Below, in pieces: positions 17,788-27,342 of a stretch of 42,082 nucleotides of DNA. Numbering within the stretch: the stretch's first letter is position 1; every line of letters begins with the position of its first letter. The stretch is from Bacillota bacterium (GTDB lineage: Bacteria; Bacillota; DTU030; DUMP01). The translations under genes were made by a program, and so were the position numbers. The stretch is from contig JASKLG010000006.1 of NCBI GenBank assembly GCA_030153805.1, positions 1 through 42,082 on the forward strand, given 5' to 3'. The notes beneath the pieces are model-generated. The model worked only from the letters and a program-made list of their open reading frames with translations. It was not told where the DNA came from and ran no database searches.

Positions 17788-18801
17788 TCAGACCCTTTCC
17801 ACCGCAACCGCGTGGGCAATACAGGGTATGGACTCACCTTGTTGGTAAGAAGTAGGGCTGAGCAAGGCCCCGGTACTGACCAAAAGGACCTTGCCATATT
17901 GGCCGCTCAAAAGGCCGCGGTAAAAGTACCCGGCGAAGACCGTAGCCGAGCAGCCACATCCGCTCCCGCCGGAGTGTACATCCTGATCCGGCCGGAAGAT
18001 GAGGACACCGCAATCGGTAAAGTTTTTGCTTAGATCATAACCCGCTTCCGCCAACATTTCTTGGGCCAAGACTTTGCCCAGACTTCCTAAGTCGCCGGTG
18101 GCTATCACGTCGTAATAGTCGGGGCCACGGCCGGTGTCTTCGAAATGCTGTTTGATCGTCGCCACGGCTGCAGGCGCCATAGCCGATCCCATGTCGTTTA
18201 TGTCTTTAATGCCCATGTCCACCACCTTACCCACGGTCGTGCAGGTGAGGGCTGGCCCGGAACCGCCCTCTCCTACAATAGTTGCTGCCGCTCCCGTTAC
18301 CGTCCATTGCGCGGTCGGTTTACGCTGAACACCGAGTTCGGCGGGAAAACGGTACTGCCGTTCAGCTGTTTGGTAGTGAGAAGATGCAGTAACCAGTACC
18401 CGCGCGGCAAAACCCCCGTCCAGGGTAATACCGGCCAGTGAAAGGGCTTCAGTATACGTGGAACAGGCCCCAAAGAGGCCGTAAAAGGGAACGGGTACAT
18501 CGCGGGCGGCAAAGTTCGAAGCAATGATTTGGTTCAGGAGATCCCCGCCGAACATAAAATCCAAATCCCCGTAAGCTAAGTTGCTTTTTTGCATGGCCAG
18601 CTGAATGGCCGTACGCACCATTTTGGATTCGGCTTTTTCCCAGCTCTTCTCGCCAAAGAGAGGGTCGGTCACCACCTGGTCGAAGTACTCGCCTAGGGGC
18701 CCCTCCCCTTCCTTTTTTCCCACTACAGTGCCCGTACTTATAATGGGGAGCGGCCGACTGAACATAAAGGTCTGCCGGCCCACCTTTTTGCTTCGTGTCA
18801 C
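17788..18801 (-). CDS. spoVAD: Stage V sporulation protein AD
   Basis: Thiolase-like fold; VGKKEGEGPLGEYFDQVVTDPLFGEKSWEKAESKM, YGLFGACSTYTEAL, GGSGCGCSATVF. Confidence 0.97.
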   Translation of the reverse strand: MTRSKKVGRQTFMFSRPLPIISTGTVVGKKEGEGPLGEYFDQVVTDPLFGEKSWEKAESKMVRTAIQLAMQKSNLAYGDLDFMFGGDLLNQIIASNFAARDVPVPFYGLFGACSTYTEALSLAGITLDGGFAARVLVTASSHYQTAERQYRFPAELGVQRKPTAQWTVTGAAATIVGEGGSGPALTCTTVGKVVDMGIKDINDMGSAMAPAAVATIKQHFEDTGRGPDYYDVIATGDLGSLGKVLAQEMLAEAGYDLSKNFTDCGVLIFRPDQDVHSGGSGCGCSATVFAGYFYRGLLSGQYGKVLLVSTGALLSPTSYQQGESIPCIAHAVAVERV

Positions 18802-18812
18802 AAATGAGCCTC

Positions 18813-19268
18813 CTAAAGTTTAGTGATCCAGTAAACAATTCCCACCACTACTGCCGTTACAGTGCCGTAAACGAGAACTGGTCCGGCTACGCTGAACATC
18901 CGGGCACCCAATCCAAGGACAAACCCCTCCCGCTTGAAGTCTATAGCCGGTGAAACGATGGAATTGGCAAAGCCGGTGATGGGTATCACCGAACCGGCAC
19001 CGGCAAACTTCCCGAGTTCGTCATACCAGCCGAGGCCGGTGAAGAAAGCCCCTAGAAAAACCATAACGCTGGCCGTCGGGCCAGCAGCTTCTTTGGCCGT
19101 CATACCTAGCGATTGAAAGAAGGCCATAACTGCCTGGCCAAGAACGCAAATGAGACCGCCTACGATAAAAGCCAGTAAGGTGTTTCTGAGTACCGGCGGC
19201 TTAGGTTTTTTCTGCTGTACCCGCCAATAATATAGTTTTTTGTCTAGATTAGGATCCTGCGCGCTCAC
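18813..19268 (-). CDS. spoVAC: Stage V sporulation protein AC
   Basis: NTLLAFIVGGLICVLGQAVMAFFQSLGMTAKEAAGPTASVMVFLGAFFTGLGWYDELGKFAGAGSVIPITGFANSIVSPA. GTG start. Confidence 0.96.
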   Translation of the reverse strand: MSAQDPNLDKKLYYWRVQQKKPKPPVLRNTLLAFIVGGLICVLGQAVMAFFQSLGMTAKEAAGPTASVMVFLGAFFTGLGWYDELGKFAGAGSVIPITGFANSIVSPAIDFKREGFVLGLGARMFSVAGPVLVYGTVTAVVVGIVYWITKL

Positions 19269-19332
19269 CGTACCACCCTCTTTTTAGTTTGACTTGGTAA
19301 AGCCTACCTTATACGCCGGTCCTTTCTAAAAA

Positions 19333-19358
19333 AGGGAGAGCACCTGAGGTGCCCTCCG
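19333..19358 (-). terminator. Intrinsic terminator after dodecin gene
   Basis: Minus strand GGAGGGCACctcaGGTGCTCTCCCtttttt. Confidence 0.75.
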
Positions 19359-19360
19359 TT

Positions 19361-19567
19361 TTACGTTCCATCTACGGGGAAGGCGATCTTGCAATTGGCT
19401 TTGTACTCAACAACCTCTCCATTTTGCACATTGGCAGTCAGGTTGTAAATCTCCACTCCTGAGATGTTACGGACGGTCTTGGAGGCTTGTCTTACGGCAT
19501 CGCGAACCGCCGCATCCCAGCTGTCTTTGGATTCACCTACCACTTCAATAACCTTGACTACGGTCAT
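19361..19567 (-). CDS. Dodecin family protein
   Basis: MTVVKVIEVVGESKDSWDAAVRDAVRQASKTVRNISGVEIYNLTANVQNGEVVEYKANCKIAFPV, typical dodecin. Confidence 0.93.
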   Translation of the reverse strand: MTVVKVIEVVGESKDSWDAAVRDAVRQASKTVRNISGVEIYNLTANVQNGEVVEYKANCKIAFPVDGT

Positions 19568-19644
19568 GGGCAAACCTCCCTTCGGCTGTTTCTTTGGGCT
19601 TCCGCCCGCCGGCCAAGTTTAGTATGGCTCCCCGGCAAAAAAAG

Positions 19645-19672
19645 CATACAAAAAAGCGGGCCTTACCCGCTT
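19645..19672 (-). terminator. Intrinsic terminator at end of sigF
   Basis: Minus strand GCGGGtaaggCCCGCttttttg. Confidence 0.75.
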
Positions 19673-20430
19673 TCCATCAAGCGTTTTATTTTTAAGAGAA
19701 TTTGCTTTTCTAGGCGCGAAACCTGCACTTGAGACAGGCCCAGTTGGGCCGCCACTTCTGCTTGAGTCTTATCCCTGAAGAAACGTTCGTAAATTATGTA
19801 CCGTTCGCGCGGTGCCAGTTTTTCCAGAACCTGATTCAAAAGTACATGCTCCAGCCATTCTTCACCTTTTTCTTCGCCCAGTTGGGCTTCAAGGTTAATG
19901 GCCGTGCCTTCATCTTGATAAATGGGATCAGATAGGGAAGTGGGCGATTCGGTAGCCTCCAAGGCGGCTACCAACTCTTCAGGCGCCACCCCTAATTCTC
20001 GGGCAAGCTCGTTCAGCGACGGTTCTCGTCCCAGGCGCTGTCCCAAGGCCGTGCTGGCCCGCCGGGCCTTAAGCGCCGTCTCCTTAAGCGAACGGCTTAC
20101 ACGGATGGGGTTATCGTCACGGAGAAAACGGCGGATTTCCCCGACGATCATGGGCACGGCGTAGGTAGAAAACTGCACCCCGTAATCAAGGCTAAACTTG
20201 TCCACTGCCTTCATAAGGCCGATAGTACCGATTTGAAAAAGGTCCTCAAACTCGTAACCTCGACCGCAAAAGCGGCGTGCTATACCCACTACCAGACGCA
20301 GGTTATTCTTAATCAACTCATCACGAGCCTCGCGGTCACCGGCCTGTGTTCGCCGTACTAATTCGGCTACCGCTTCAGGTTGCAAAGCAATGCGAGCAGG
20401 AAGGTCCAAACTAATAAAGCGTTCATTCAT
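19663..20430 (-). CDS. sigF: RNA polymerase sporulation sigma factor SigF
   Basis: NNLRLVVGIARRFCGRGYEFEDLFQIGTIGLMKAVDKFSLDYGVQFSTYAVPMIVGEIRRFLRDD; follows spoIIAB. Confidence 0.97.
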   Translation of the reverse strand: MNERFISLDLPARIALQPEAVAELVRRTQAGDREARDELIKNNLRLVVGIARRFCGRGYEFEDLFQIGTIGLMKAVDKFSLDYGVQFSTYAVPMIVGEIRRFLRDDNPIRVSRSLKETALKARRASTALGQRLGREPSLNELARELGVAPEELVAALEATESPTSLSDPIYQDEGTAINLEAQLGEEKGEEWLEHVLLNQVLEKLAPRERYIIYERFFRDKTQAEVAAQLGLSQVQVSRLEKQILLKIKRLMESG

Positions 20431-20857
20431 CTGCCACGCCCCGCTGTTCATCCAGCGTCTTCTCCATGTAAATCCGTGTACCGTGCTCCGAGCTTATTTC
20501 TACCCTGTCCATGCAGGCCTCAATGAGGGAAAGTCCAATGCCCATTCTCTCGCCGGGCCGAGTACTCGAGCCAAAGCGGCGGGCGGCGGCCAGGTCGGCT
20601 ATTCCCCTCCCTTCGTCGCTCACCTCGATCATAATCCGTCGTCCTGCCAAGCGCACATAAATACGCACCGGTCCCTCTCCTTCGGGGTAGGCATGAACCA
20701 CGGCGTTGGTGACTGCTTCTGATACGGCCGTACTGATGTCCGCCAGTTCGGACAGTGTCGGATCGAGCTGGCTGGCAAAGGCGGCAACGGTCGTACGGGC
20801 GAAAGCCACATTCTCCGGCCGGCTGGGAAACTCTAAGTGCATCTCGTTTTCTTTCAT
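20423..20857 (-). CDS. spoIIAB: Anti-sigma F factor
   Basis: MKENEMHLEFPSRPENVAFARTTVAAFASQLDPTLSELADISTAVSEAVTNAVVHAYP; GHKL kinase motifs. Confidence 0.97.
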   Translation of the reverse strand: MKENEMHLEFPSRPENVAFARTTVAAFASQLDPTLSELADISTAVSEAVTNAVVHAYPEGEGPVRIYVRLAGRRIMIEVSDEGRGIADLAAARRFGSSTRPGERMGIGLSLIEACMDRVEISSEHGTRIYMEKTLDEQRGVADE

Positions 20858-21204
20858 TCTTTCTCCCTCCCCACGCGGGCCAGGGCTTCTTTTACCGTAG
20901 CTGTAACTGGCATAATCTTGGTAAGGCCGGAAAGCTCCAGCACCCGGCGCACCTGGGCGCGGGCACCGGCTACGGCCATTACCCAACCATTCTCCATGCA
21001 CCAGCGGTAACGGCCCAAGAGAAATCCTAACCCGGAGCTATCCATAAAGTTAACTCCGGTTAAATCCAAAATGAGACATCGCATACCCGGCTTGATCAGT
21101 GCTGCTTCGAGCTCAGTCCGGGCGCGAGGTACCGTTGCTACATCGAGCTCGCCATCTAAAACCGCAATTATGCTCGTTCCTTCATATCTAAGTACGACCC
21201 CCAC
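20854..21204 (-). CDS. spoIIAA: Anti-sigma F factor antagonist
   Basis: STAS domain; LILDLTGVNFMDSSGLGFLLGRYR. Confidence 0.97.
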   Translation of the reverse strand: MGVVLRYEGTSIIAVLDGELDVATVPRARTELEAALIKPGMRCLILDLTGVNFMDSSGLGFLLGRYRWCMENGWVMAVAGARAQVRRVLELSGLTKIMPVTATVKEALARVGREKE

Positions 21205-21258
21205 TGCTCTTCCTCCCTATGATTGGTATTGCTCTCATTATTTACCATTTACTTTCTC

Positions 21259-21287
21259 ATATTCGCTTTCCCGGCCTTCTTTCCTGC
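21259..21287 (-). promoter_or_regulatory. Candidate sigma-H promoter of spoIIA operon
   Basis: Minus strand GCAGGAAAG - 11 nt - AGCGAATAT, close to sigma-H consensus RnAGGAwww-n11/12-RnnGAATww, about 55 nt upstream of spoIIAA. Confidence 0.72.
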
Positions 21288-21367
21288 TGAGAGTGAAATT
21301 CTTCCGTAAAAAGAAAATAGGCCCAGGGCTTAACCTGGCGCCTACCAGTACTTCTTTTCTTTTACTT

Positions 21368-22558
21368 CTAACTGCCCGCAGCAAACCAGCCCCGCAAAAT
21401 CCGTTGAAAAAGCTCGCCCCAGCTTACTACGTCGATGCCTTGTGCGGCAACAAGCGCTACTTCTCCAACGGGTTTACCATCTTTGAAGGCGGTCAAACTT
21501 CCCAGGGGGGTCCCTTGCTCGACCGGCGCCTTAACTACCTCCGCCTCCAGTTTTATCTGATAGCTCACCTTGTCCTCTTCGCCTTTGGGAATAGTCACGG
21601 CCAGGTCTTCAGCACAGGCCAGCCCAACCTGCCGCTCAGCGCCATGGACAACCGGCAAAGTCGCTTTAATTTCTCCCTTTTGGGCTACGGGAAGAGAGGT
21701 ATAGTTGGCAAAACCGTAGTTTAAGAGCTTAATGGCTTCCTGAAAGTGGCTCCGCGGCGCAGGGCAACCGAGGACGACGCTTACCAAGCGGAAACCATTC
21801 TTTTTTCCGGTTGCGGCCAGGCAATATCCTGCCTTCTCCGTCCAGCCTGTTTTGAGCCCGTCGACCACGTCCTCGTACCAGGCTAAGAGCTTGTTGGTGT
21901 TCCAGAGGATGAGCAGCGGGTTTTCCCGGAAGCGGTACTCGTAAATGGCGGTGTACTTAAGGAGCTGGGGGTGTTTAACTGCTTCCCGGGACATCAGGGC
22001 CACGTCGTAAGCGCTGGTATAATGGTTCTCCGCCGGCATACCATGGCAGTTAACGAAGTGTGTATTTTTCATGCCGAGTTCGGCTGCCCGGGCGTTCATA
22101 AGCTCGACAAATTTGGCTTCTGAGCCGGCTACATGTTCGGCTAAAGCCACGCACGCATCATTTCCCGACCCCACCGCGATACCGATCAAAAGCTCCTCAA
22201 CCGTGCGCTTTTCACCTTGTTCGAGGAACACCACCGAACCGTCTGTGTCGCTCTGCGCCCGGGCGTTCTCCGAGGTCACTACCAAGTCGTCGAGTTTTAT
22301 CCGGCCTTGTTCGACGGCTTCAATCCCGAGAAGCAGAGTCATGATTTTGGTGATACTGGCCGGTTCGCGCCTTTCGTGCGGTGCTTTTTCGAAGAGAACC
22401 TCGCCGGTCACCGGGTCCATGAGTACCGCGCTAGCTGCGCTGGTCTCTAACGCGCTGGTCTCCAAGTTCTGAGCATGGGCCGGCCAGGCGGGAACTAAAG
22501 CGCCGATAATTAGGGCTGCAAGAAAACTCAAGGCCCCCTTAAGTCTTTTTTTGCCCAT
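21368..22558 (-). CDS. dacF: D-alanyl-D-alanine carboxypeptidase (DacF-like)
   Basis: EPASITKIMTLLLGIEAV (SxxK), SGNDACVALAEH (SxN), DGLKTGWTEKAGYC (KTG). Confidence 0.95.
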   Translation of the reverse strand: MGKKRLKGALSFLAALIIGALVPAWPAHAQNLETSALETSAASAVLMDPVTGEVLFEKAPHERREPASITKIMTLLLGIEAVEQGRIKLDDLVVTSENARAQSDTDGSVVFLEQGEKRTVEELLIGIAVGSGNDACVALAEHVAGSEAKFVELMNARAAELGMKNTHFVNCHGMPAENHYTSAYDVALMSREAVKHPQLLKYTAIYEYRFRENPLLILWNTNKLLAWYEDVVDGLKTGWTEKAGYCLAATGKKNGFRLVSVVLGCPAPRSHFQEAIKLLNYGFANYTSLPVAQKGEIKATLPVVHGAERQVGLACAEDLAVTIPKGEEDKVSYQIKLEAEVVKAPVEQGTPLGSLTAFKDGKPVGEVALVAAQGIDVVSWGELFQRILRGWFAAGS

Positions 22559-22628
22559 CCTGGATCTCCTTTCCTCTTTCTCTTTAGAGGTAGCTTATCC
22601 AGGATGGGGTAAATCCATGCATAGACCG

Positions 22629-23453
22629 TTAGAGCCTGGCAATAACCTCACCAACCAAGCGAGCCAGGCGAGGCCCACTGGAAGCAGCCACATCCAGGAC
22701 GGCCCGGTGTTGAGCGACTTCTTCCTCCTCTCCACGGGCGCTATTGGTTATGACCGAGATAGCCAGCACTCTTAGTCCCGCGTGATTGGCTACGATTACT
22801 TCGGGTACAGTAGACATGCCCACGGCATCGGCCCCTAGACGGGCAAAAGCCCTCAGTTCTGCAGGCGTCTCAAAGCTGGGGCCCGTTACACCGATATAGA
22901 CCCCTTCTTTAAGCTCCAACTGTAAATCATCCGCCGCTTTGCGCGCCAGGTCCGAAAGAAAAGGAGTATAAGGCGGAGTAAGGGAGGGAAAACGCGGGCC
23001 CAGTTGTAGATCGTTTGGCCCGATAAGGGGATTTGTTCCCATGAAATTTATGTGGTCCGTGATCAGCATGAGGTCGCCCGGCTTCAGCTTTGGGTTAATC
23101 CCGCCGGCTGCGTTGGTAACCACCAGAACCTCAACACCTAAAGCCTGTGCCAGGCGCACCGGAAAAGTAACCTCCTCAAGTGAATAGCCCTCGTAATAGT
23201 GGAAGCGCCCCTGGAAAACGAGCACTTCTTTTCCGTTCCAAAGCCCGACCACCAGACGCCCAGCGTGGCCTTCCACTGTAGAAACGGGAAAATGCGGGAT
23301 GTCACGGTACGGGACAATGAGGGGTTCCTTTACTTCTTCTGCTACGATCCCCAAGCCGCTCCCTAAAATTACCGCCACGCGTGGGCGAAGCGGGCGGAGT
23401 CTTTGAAGAAAACGCGCTGCTTCCTCTGCCTTCATTTTCACGGTTAGGGTCAA
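22629..23453 (-). CDS. punA: Purine-nucleoside phosphorylase
   Basis: VAVILGSGLG, GRFHYYEGYSLEEVTFPVR, VTNAAGGINP, GVYIGVTGPSFETPAE, GADAVGMSTVPEVIVANHAGLRVLAISVITN. Confidence 0.96.
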   Translation of the reverse strand: MTLTVKMKAEEAARFLQRLRPLRPRVAVILGSGLGIVAEEVKEPLIVPYRDIPHFPVSTVEGHAGRLVVGLWNGKEVLVFQGRFHYYEGYSLEEVTFPVRLAQALGVEVLVVTNAAGGINPKLKPGDLMLITDHINFMGTNPLIGPNDLQLGPRFPSLTPPYTPFLSDLARKAADDLQLELKEGVYIGVTGPSFETPAELRAFARLGADAVGMSTVPEVIVANHAGLRVLAISVITNSARGEEEEVAQHRAVLDVAASSGPRLARLVGEVIARL

Positions 23454-24439
23454 GGCTTATCATCTCCTTTCGCCATGGACGGGTGTCCTCCATTCCTACT
23501 GTTGCTGGAAGGCGACGCCGGCCGCCCGTGCGGGTGGCAGCGCTGGTAAACCTCCAGCAGATGCTTGTGGGTGACCCGAATGTAAATCTGGGTGGTGCTG
23601 ATGTCGGCATGTCCCAGAAGCTCCTGCACCGTACGCAGGTCGGCGCCGTTTTCTAAGAGATGCGTGGCAAACGAGTGTCGCAGGGTGTGCGGGCTGGCTT
23701 CCAGCGGAAGTTTGGCTGCACCTGTATACTTTTTGAGGATTTGCCAGAAGCCCTGGCGGGTAAGCCGGCGTCCGCGGCGGTTTAAGAAAAGCGCCGTTTC
23801 ACGCCGCCGGGAAAGTAAGTGCGGGCGGCCTTCTTTCAGGTATAGGACCAACGCCTGCACAGCCTTTTCGCCCACCGGTATGATGCGCTCCCGGTTCCCT
23901 TTACCGCGGCAACGTACGTACCGCTCGGGCAGGTGAAGATCGCCCAAATTTAGCCCTATTAACTCAGAAACACGTAGACCACAGGCATACATTAGTTCTA
24001 ACATGGCCCTATCACGGATTTGTGCCGGACCCGTCGCCGGGACACGATTTAGAAGCTGCTCCACCTCTTGCTGACTCAAAACTCGTGGCAAGCGCACAGG
24101 CCGCCGGGGGCGTAAAAGATCTCTCGCCGGATTGTCGCTCCTAACCTCTTCTTCCTGAAGAAACCGGTAAAAGGTCCGCAGGGCTGCCTCGGCCCGGGCT
24201 ATACTGCTGGGAAGGAGACCCTTTCTGGCAAGGAAATGAACGTAACCGACAAGGCTCGCCGAAGTTGCCGTCTCCAATTCTTGTCCCTGAGCGCGTAGGT
24301 AGGCAGCCAGTTGTTCTAGGTCCCGTCGGTAGCTGGCGATGGTGTTGGCCGCAAGCCCTCTTTCCACCCTTAAATAATCCAGAAAGTCGGCCAGGATCCG
24401 GCCAGCTTGTTCCGGCCTTCTTATTCCCAAGGTGCCCAC
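23450..24439 (-). CDS. xerD: Tyrosine recombinase XerD
   Basis: [80 protein letters not shown]-like motif. Confidence 0.95.
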   Translation of the reverse strand: [329 protein letters not shown]

Positions 24440-24488
24440 CTCTTTGTTGAGCTTGTCCTAAAGACCTATATTAAAAAGACCGCCGTGA

Positions 24489-25127
24489 CTACACAACCAA
24501 CCTGGTTACCGTGCGCATGAAAACTGGAGTCACGTAAGCCTCTAACAAACCGGCCACAACGACCAAGGCCGCAGCCACAACAAAAAACAAAGCATAACTG
24601 AAGAAAGGCTGAGCTACAGATGCTCGACGGCTGAAAATGCCGTGACGCGCTGCAAAAAGAGCAAAACAGGTTGCTCCCACTCCTACCATAAGTACAGCAG
24701 GAATTAGGAGCAGGCTTTGTGGCAGCACGGCCGCTGCTGCCACGACGAGACCGCGCCAGCTGATTTCATCTACCAAGAAGCCCACTGTAAAACCGCAGGC
24801 AAAACCTTTGGTGAAAAGGAGAACTAACGCAAGAGGCAGCCCGATCACCGTAAGCCCGCCGAGCCAGATGAGTCCCACGGTCTTAAGGTTACTCCAAACC
24901 GCCTGGCCGAGAAGATCTTGGCTCGCCAGCTGACCGTCTTCCGCTACATCGCGCAGAAAAAGGTTGAGGTATTCCATAAGTTCGGCCTTTTGTTCTATAG
25001 TAAGTGCTTTCACTGCCACCGCGCCGAAAATGACACCAACGGTAAAAAGCAGGGCAACAAAAAAGTAAACACCCATATTCTCGCGCACGTGCTGGGCTAG
25101 GTCCTGCTCCAGGCGCAAGGCTCCCAC
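24489..25127 (-). CDS. spoIIM: Stage II sporulation protein M
   Basis: Multi-TM protein between xerD and nudF; FVALLFTVGVIFGAVAVKALT...FTKGFACGFTVGFLVDEISWRGL. Confidence 0.93.
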   Translation of the reverse strand: MGALRLEQDLAQHVRENMGVYFFVALLFTVGVIFGAVAVKALTIEQKAELMEYLNLFLRDVAEDGQLASQDLLGQAVWSNLKTVGLIWLGGLTVIGLPLALVLLFTKGFACGFTVGFLVDEISWRGLVVAAAAVLPQSLLLIPAVLMVGVGATCFALFAARHGIFSRRASVAQPFFSYALFFVVAAALVVVAGLLEAYVTPVFMRTVTRLVV

Positions 25128-25185
25128 GCTGACCCCTCCTCGGAATCAACCTCCCTTCAACTTTTTTATGCAGCTCCGTTCCCTG

Positions 25186-25800
25186 CTATGCCGATCTCCT
25201 CTGAGCGGTCAAGAGCAGAGCGATCATAGTCTTGGCGTCACGGATTTCCCCATTTTTCAGCCACTCGAGCGCCGTGCGCCATGGGACGCACCGCACTTCC
25301 AAAAATTCGTCAGCATCCTTTTCGCCGTAAGCCACCTTAAGGCCGCAGGCTTCGTATAGATAAAGAATCTCAGACGAAAATCCTGGACTCGTATAAAAGG
25401 ACGTAATTTCTGTAAGGTGCTCCGGCGCATAGCCGGTTTCTTCCACCAGCTCACGAGCCGCGCACGCCGCCGGGTCTTCTCCTGCTTCCAGCTTACCCGC
25501 CGGAATCTCCCACAGTTCACACCCGGCGGCCAAACGGTACTGGCGCACCAGGAGAATTGTATCCGAATCCGCCCAGGCTATTATGGCTACGGCACCCGGA
25601 TGCCGCACCACGTCCCGCTTTCCTTCCCGTCCGTTGGGGAGTCGTACCAAGGCCTGCTCTACGCGAAAAATACGGCCGCGGTAGACCTCTTCACTCCTTA
25701 GCGTTTCTTCTTTAAGTAACACTGGCAGTCTCCTCTCATTCAGCTTTAAAAAGGGCATAGTTATAGATAGTAAGAAAGAAAGATTGGGGGTATGGGCCAT
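25186..25800 (-). CDS. nudF: ADP-ribose pyrophosphatase (Nudix)
   Basis: Nudix box GKLEAGEDPAACAARELVEETGYAPE. Start may be at 25758 or further in. Confidence 0.93.
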   Translation of the reverse strand: MAHTPNLSFLLSITMPFLKLNERRLPVLLKEETLRSEEVYRGRIFRVEQALVRLPNGREGKRDVVRHPGAVAIIAWADSDTILLVRQYRLAAGCELWEIPAGKLEAGEDPAACAARELVEETGYAPEHLTEITSFYTSPGFSSEILYLYEACGLKVAYGEKDADEFLEVRCVPWRTALEWLKNGEIRDAKTMIALLLTAQRRSA

Positions 25801-25919
25801 TCAAGTCGTTTTCTTTCGTCAGGGTTTCATTTGGCGGGGGCGAAAAGAAGAGCTTTTGCCGTTTCTGTACGGTCTGGGGCAAAAAGAGGCTGCTCTCTTG
25901 GATGTCATCAAATCCCGTC

Positions 25920-27014
25920 TCAACTAGCCAGTTGCCCGGCCACCCAGCCAGCAGCCGCTGCTGCCAGAAAGAAAGGCGGATCGTCGGCCGGGCAGCGGCC
26001 CATACTGTGGACTTTTATGCCGAGCTTTTCCAGCAGGTTCAAACCGGGCTCTCCCGGAGCAGTAACCAGGTGGTGGCGGCTCGCAATACCCGCCCGGGTC
26101 AGCTGTCTGCCAACAAGCTCCTGAAAAGAAGCGTCTTCAAGGCGCGGCAGGACAATCGTGGTTCGCGTCTGCGCCACCCGCCCTAACGCGGTGAGGGAAT
26201 GATGGCTCACCCCATTGTGGCGCGGGCGCGGGTCAGCCGCACTGAGCCGCAAGACCGCCACCGGTCGGCCGCCCAAGCAGTTTACTGCATCCACAATCTG
26301 TCCTTGTTCTACTCCAGAGAAGCCAAAGCGGGTACCCGTACCCACTATACCCGGCCCCATGGCCACGATGGCAACGTCGGCCTTAAGTATCCATTTGGCG
26401 GCGAGAAGAGCGGTAAAAATGTTCACTGCTTCCAGGTCACCGCCAAAGGCCTGGCCAGACGTGATAGTACTTTTCAGAAGGCCTTTCTCTTTTAGCTCCG
26501 GGACCGTTCTGCTGAAAGCCAGGGGCAGCGCGGCCGCATCGGTCATGATGTAAACGATACGCGCTTCGGGTCCCAGCACAGCCCGGGCGCCGGCTGCTGC
26601 CGGGGCGAGCATGCTGTGCAGTTCGGCTACCACCACAGGCAACCCATCGAGGCTGTCGGCATCGCGTAGGAGGTCATGATACGGGCTGGCCTCTTCCTCC
26701 ACCGCCAGGCAGCGCGCTTGGTACGGCGTATAGCGGAGCTTCATAATGTGTCCTGTCGACTTGTCACCAAAAGATGCTGTTTCGCGTCTGCTAAGGACGG
26801 CCATAACGAAGTGATAACCGCCGCTCCCCAGCCCCAGGTCAACCGCAGTGGTGTTCAGCTCTACCCGGCAACCGACCGGAGCCGGACCGGTAAGTTCCGG
26901 ATAATTTAGAGCGCACTCCACCCGCCCACCTAAATCCACCTCGAGCTCCTCTACTCCGCTCGCTAGCTTGCGCACGCTGAGAACTACGCCCTCTGTAGAG
27001 TGGAGGAATATCAC
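25920..27014 (-). CDS. DUF3866 family protein
   Basis: GHIMKLRYTPYQARCLAVEEEASPYHDLL...MLAPAAAGARAVLGPEARIVYIMTDAAALPLAFSRTVPELKEKGLL; next to nudF/spoIIM. Confidence 0.85.
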   Translation of the reverse strand: MIFLHSTEGVVLSVRKLASGVEELEVDLGGRVECALNYPELTGPAPVGCRVELNTTAVDLGLGSGGYHFVMAVLSRRETASFGDKSTGHIMKLRYTPYQARCLAVEEEASPYHDLLRDADSLDGLPVVVAELHSMLAPAAAGARAVLGPEARIVYIMTDAAALPLAFSRTVPELKEKGLLKSTITSGQAFGGDLEAVNIFTALLAAKWILKADVAIVAMGPGIVGTGTRFGFSGVEQGQIVDAVNCLGGRPVAVLRLSAADPRPRHNGVSHHSLTALGRVAQTRTTIVLPRLEDASFQELVGRQLTRAGIASRHHLVTAPGEPGLNLLEKLGIKVHSMGRCPADDPPFFLAAAAAGWVAGQLAS

Positions 27015-27342
27015 CTTTCATCTCTCCTAATTCTTCGGTTCTCTGTTCTTCTCCTGCTGAAGACGCAGGTTGTTCTTCCTATCGTAGTGGTAAGACTTTG
27101 CTATCTTTTCCCATTTTCCTTCCAAAATTTTTTGCCTTGAAATACCTAACTTAAGAAGGAATTCGGCCCGCAACAAAGAAAATTATAAAGCTAAGCGGAA
27201 AAGCAGGTATTTGGGTTAGCCCTGCTAAGCCGCTACCTCCGGCTGTAGATCTGATAAAAGGAGGTGATATTGACATAATTTTATCGGTAAATCATTAAAG
27301 TAAGTCAAGTGGGAACAAGCAAGAAATGGGAGGGGATCAACT

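Noticed and set aside
19269-19330. Possible sigma-G promoter (GTATA...CAAACTA) upstream of spoVAC
   Set aside because: Spacing and -10 box deviate from the sigma-G consensus; not strong enough to call from sequence alone.
21071-21724. Plus-strand ORF of 217 aa
   Set aside because: Covers parts of spoIIAA, its promoter region and dacF in antisense; no protein-like motifs.
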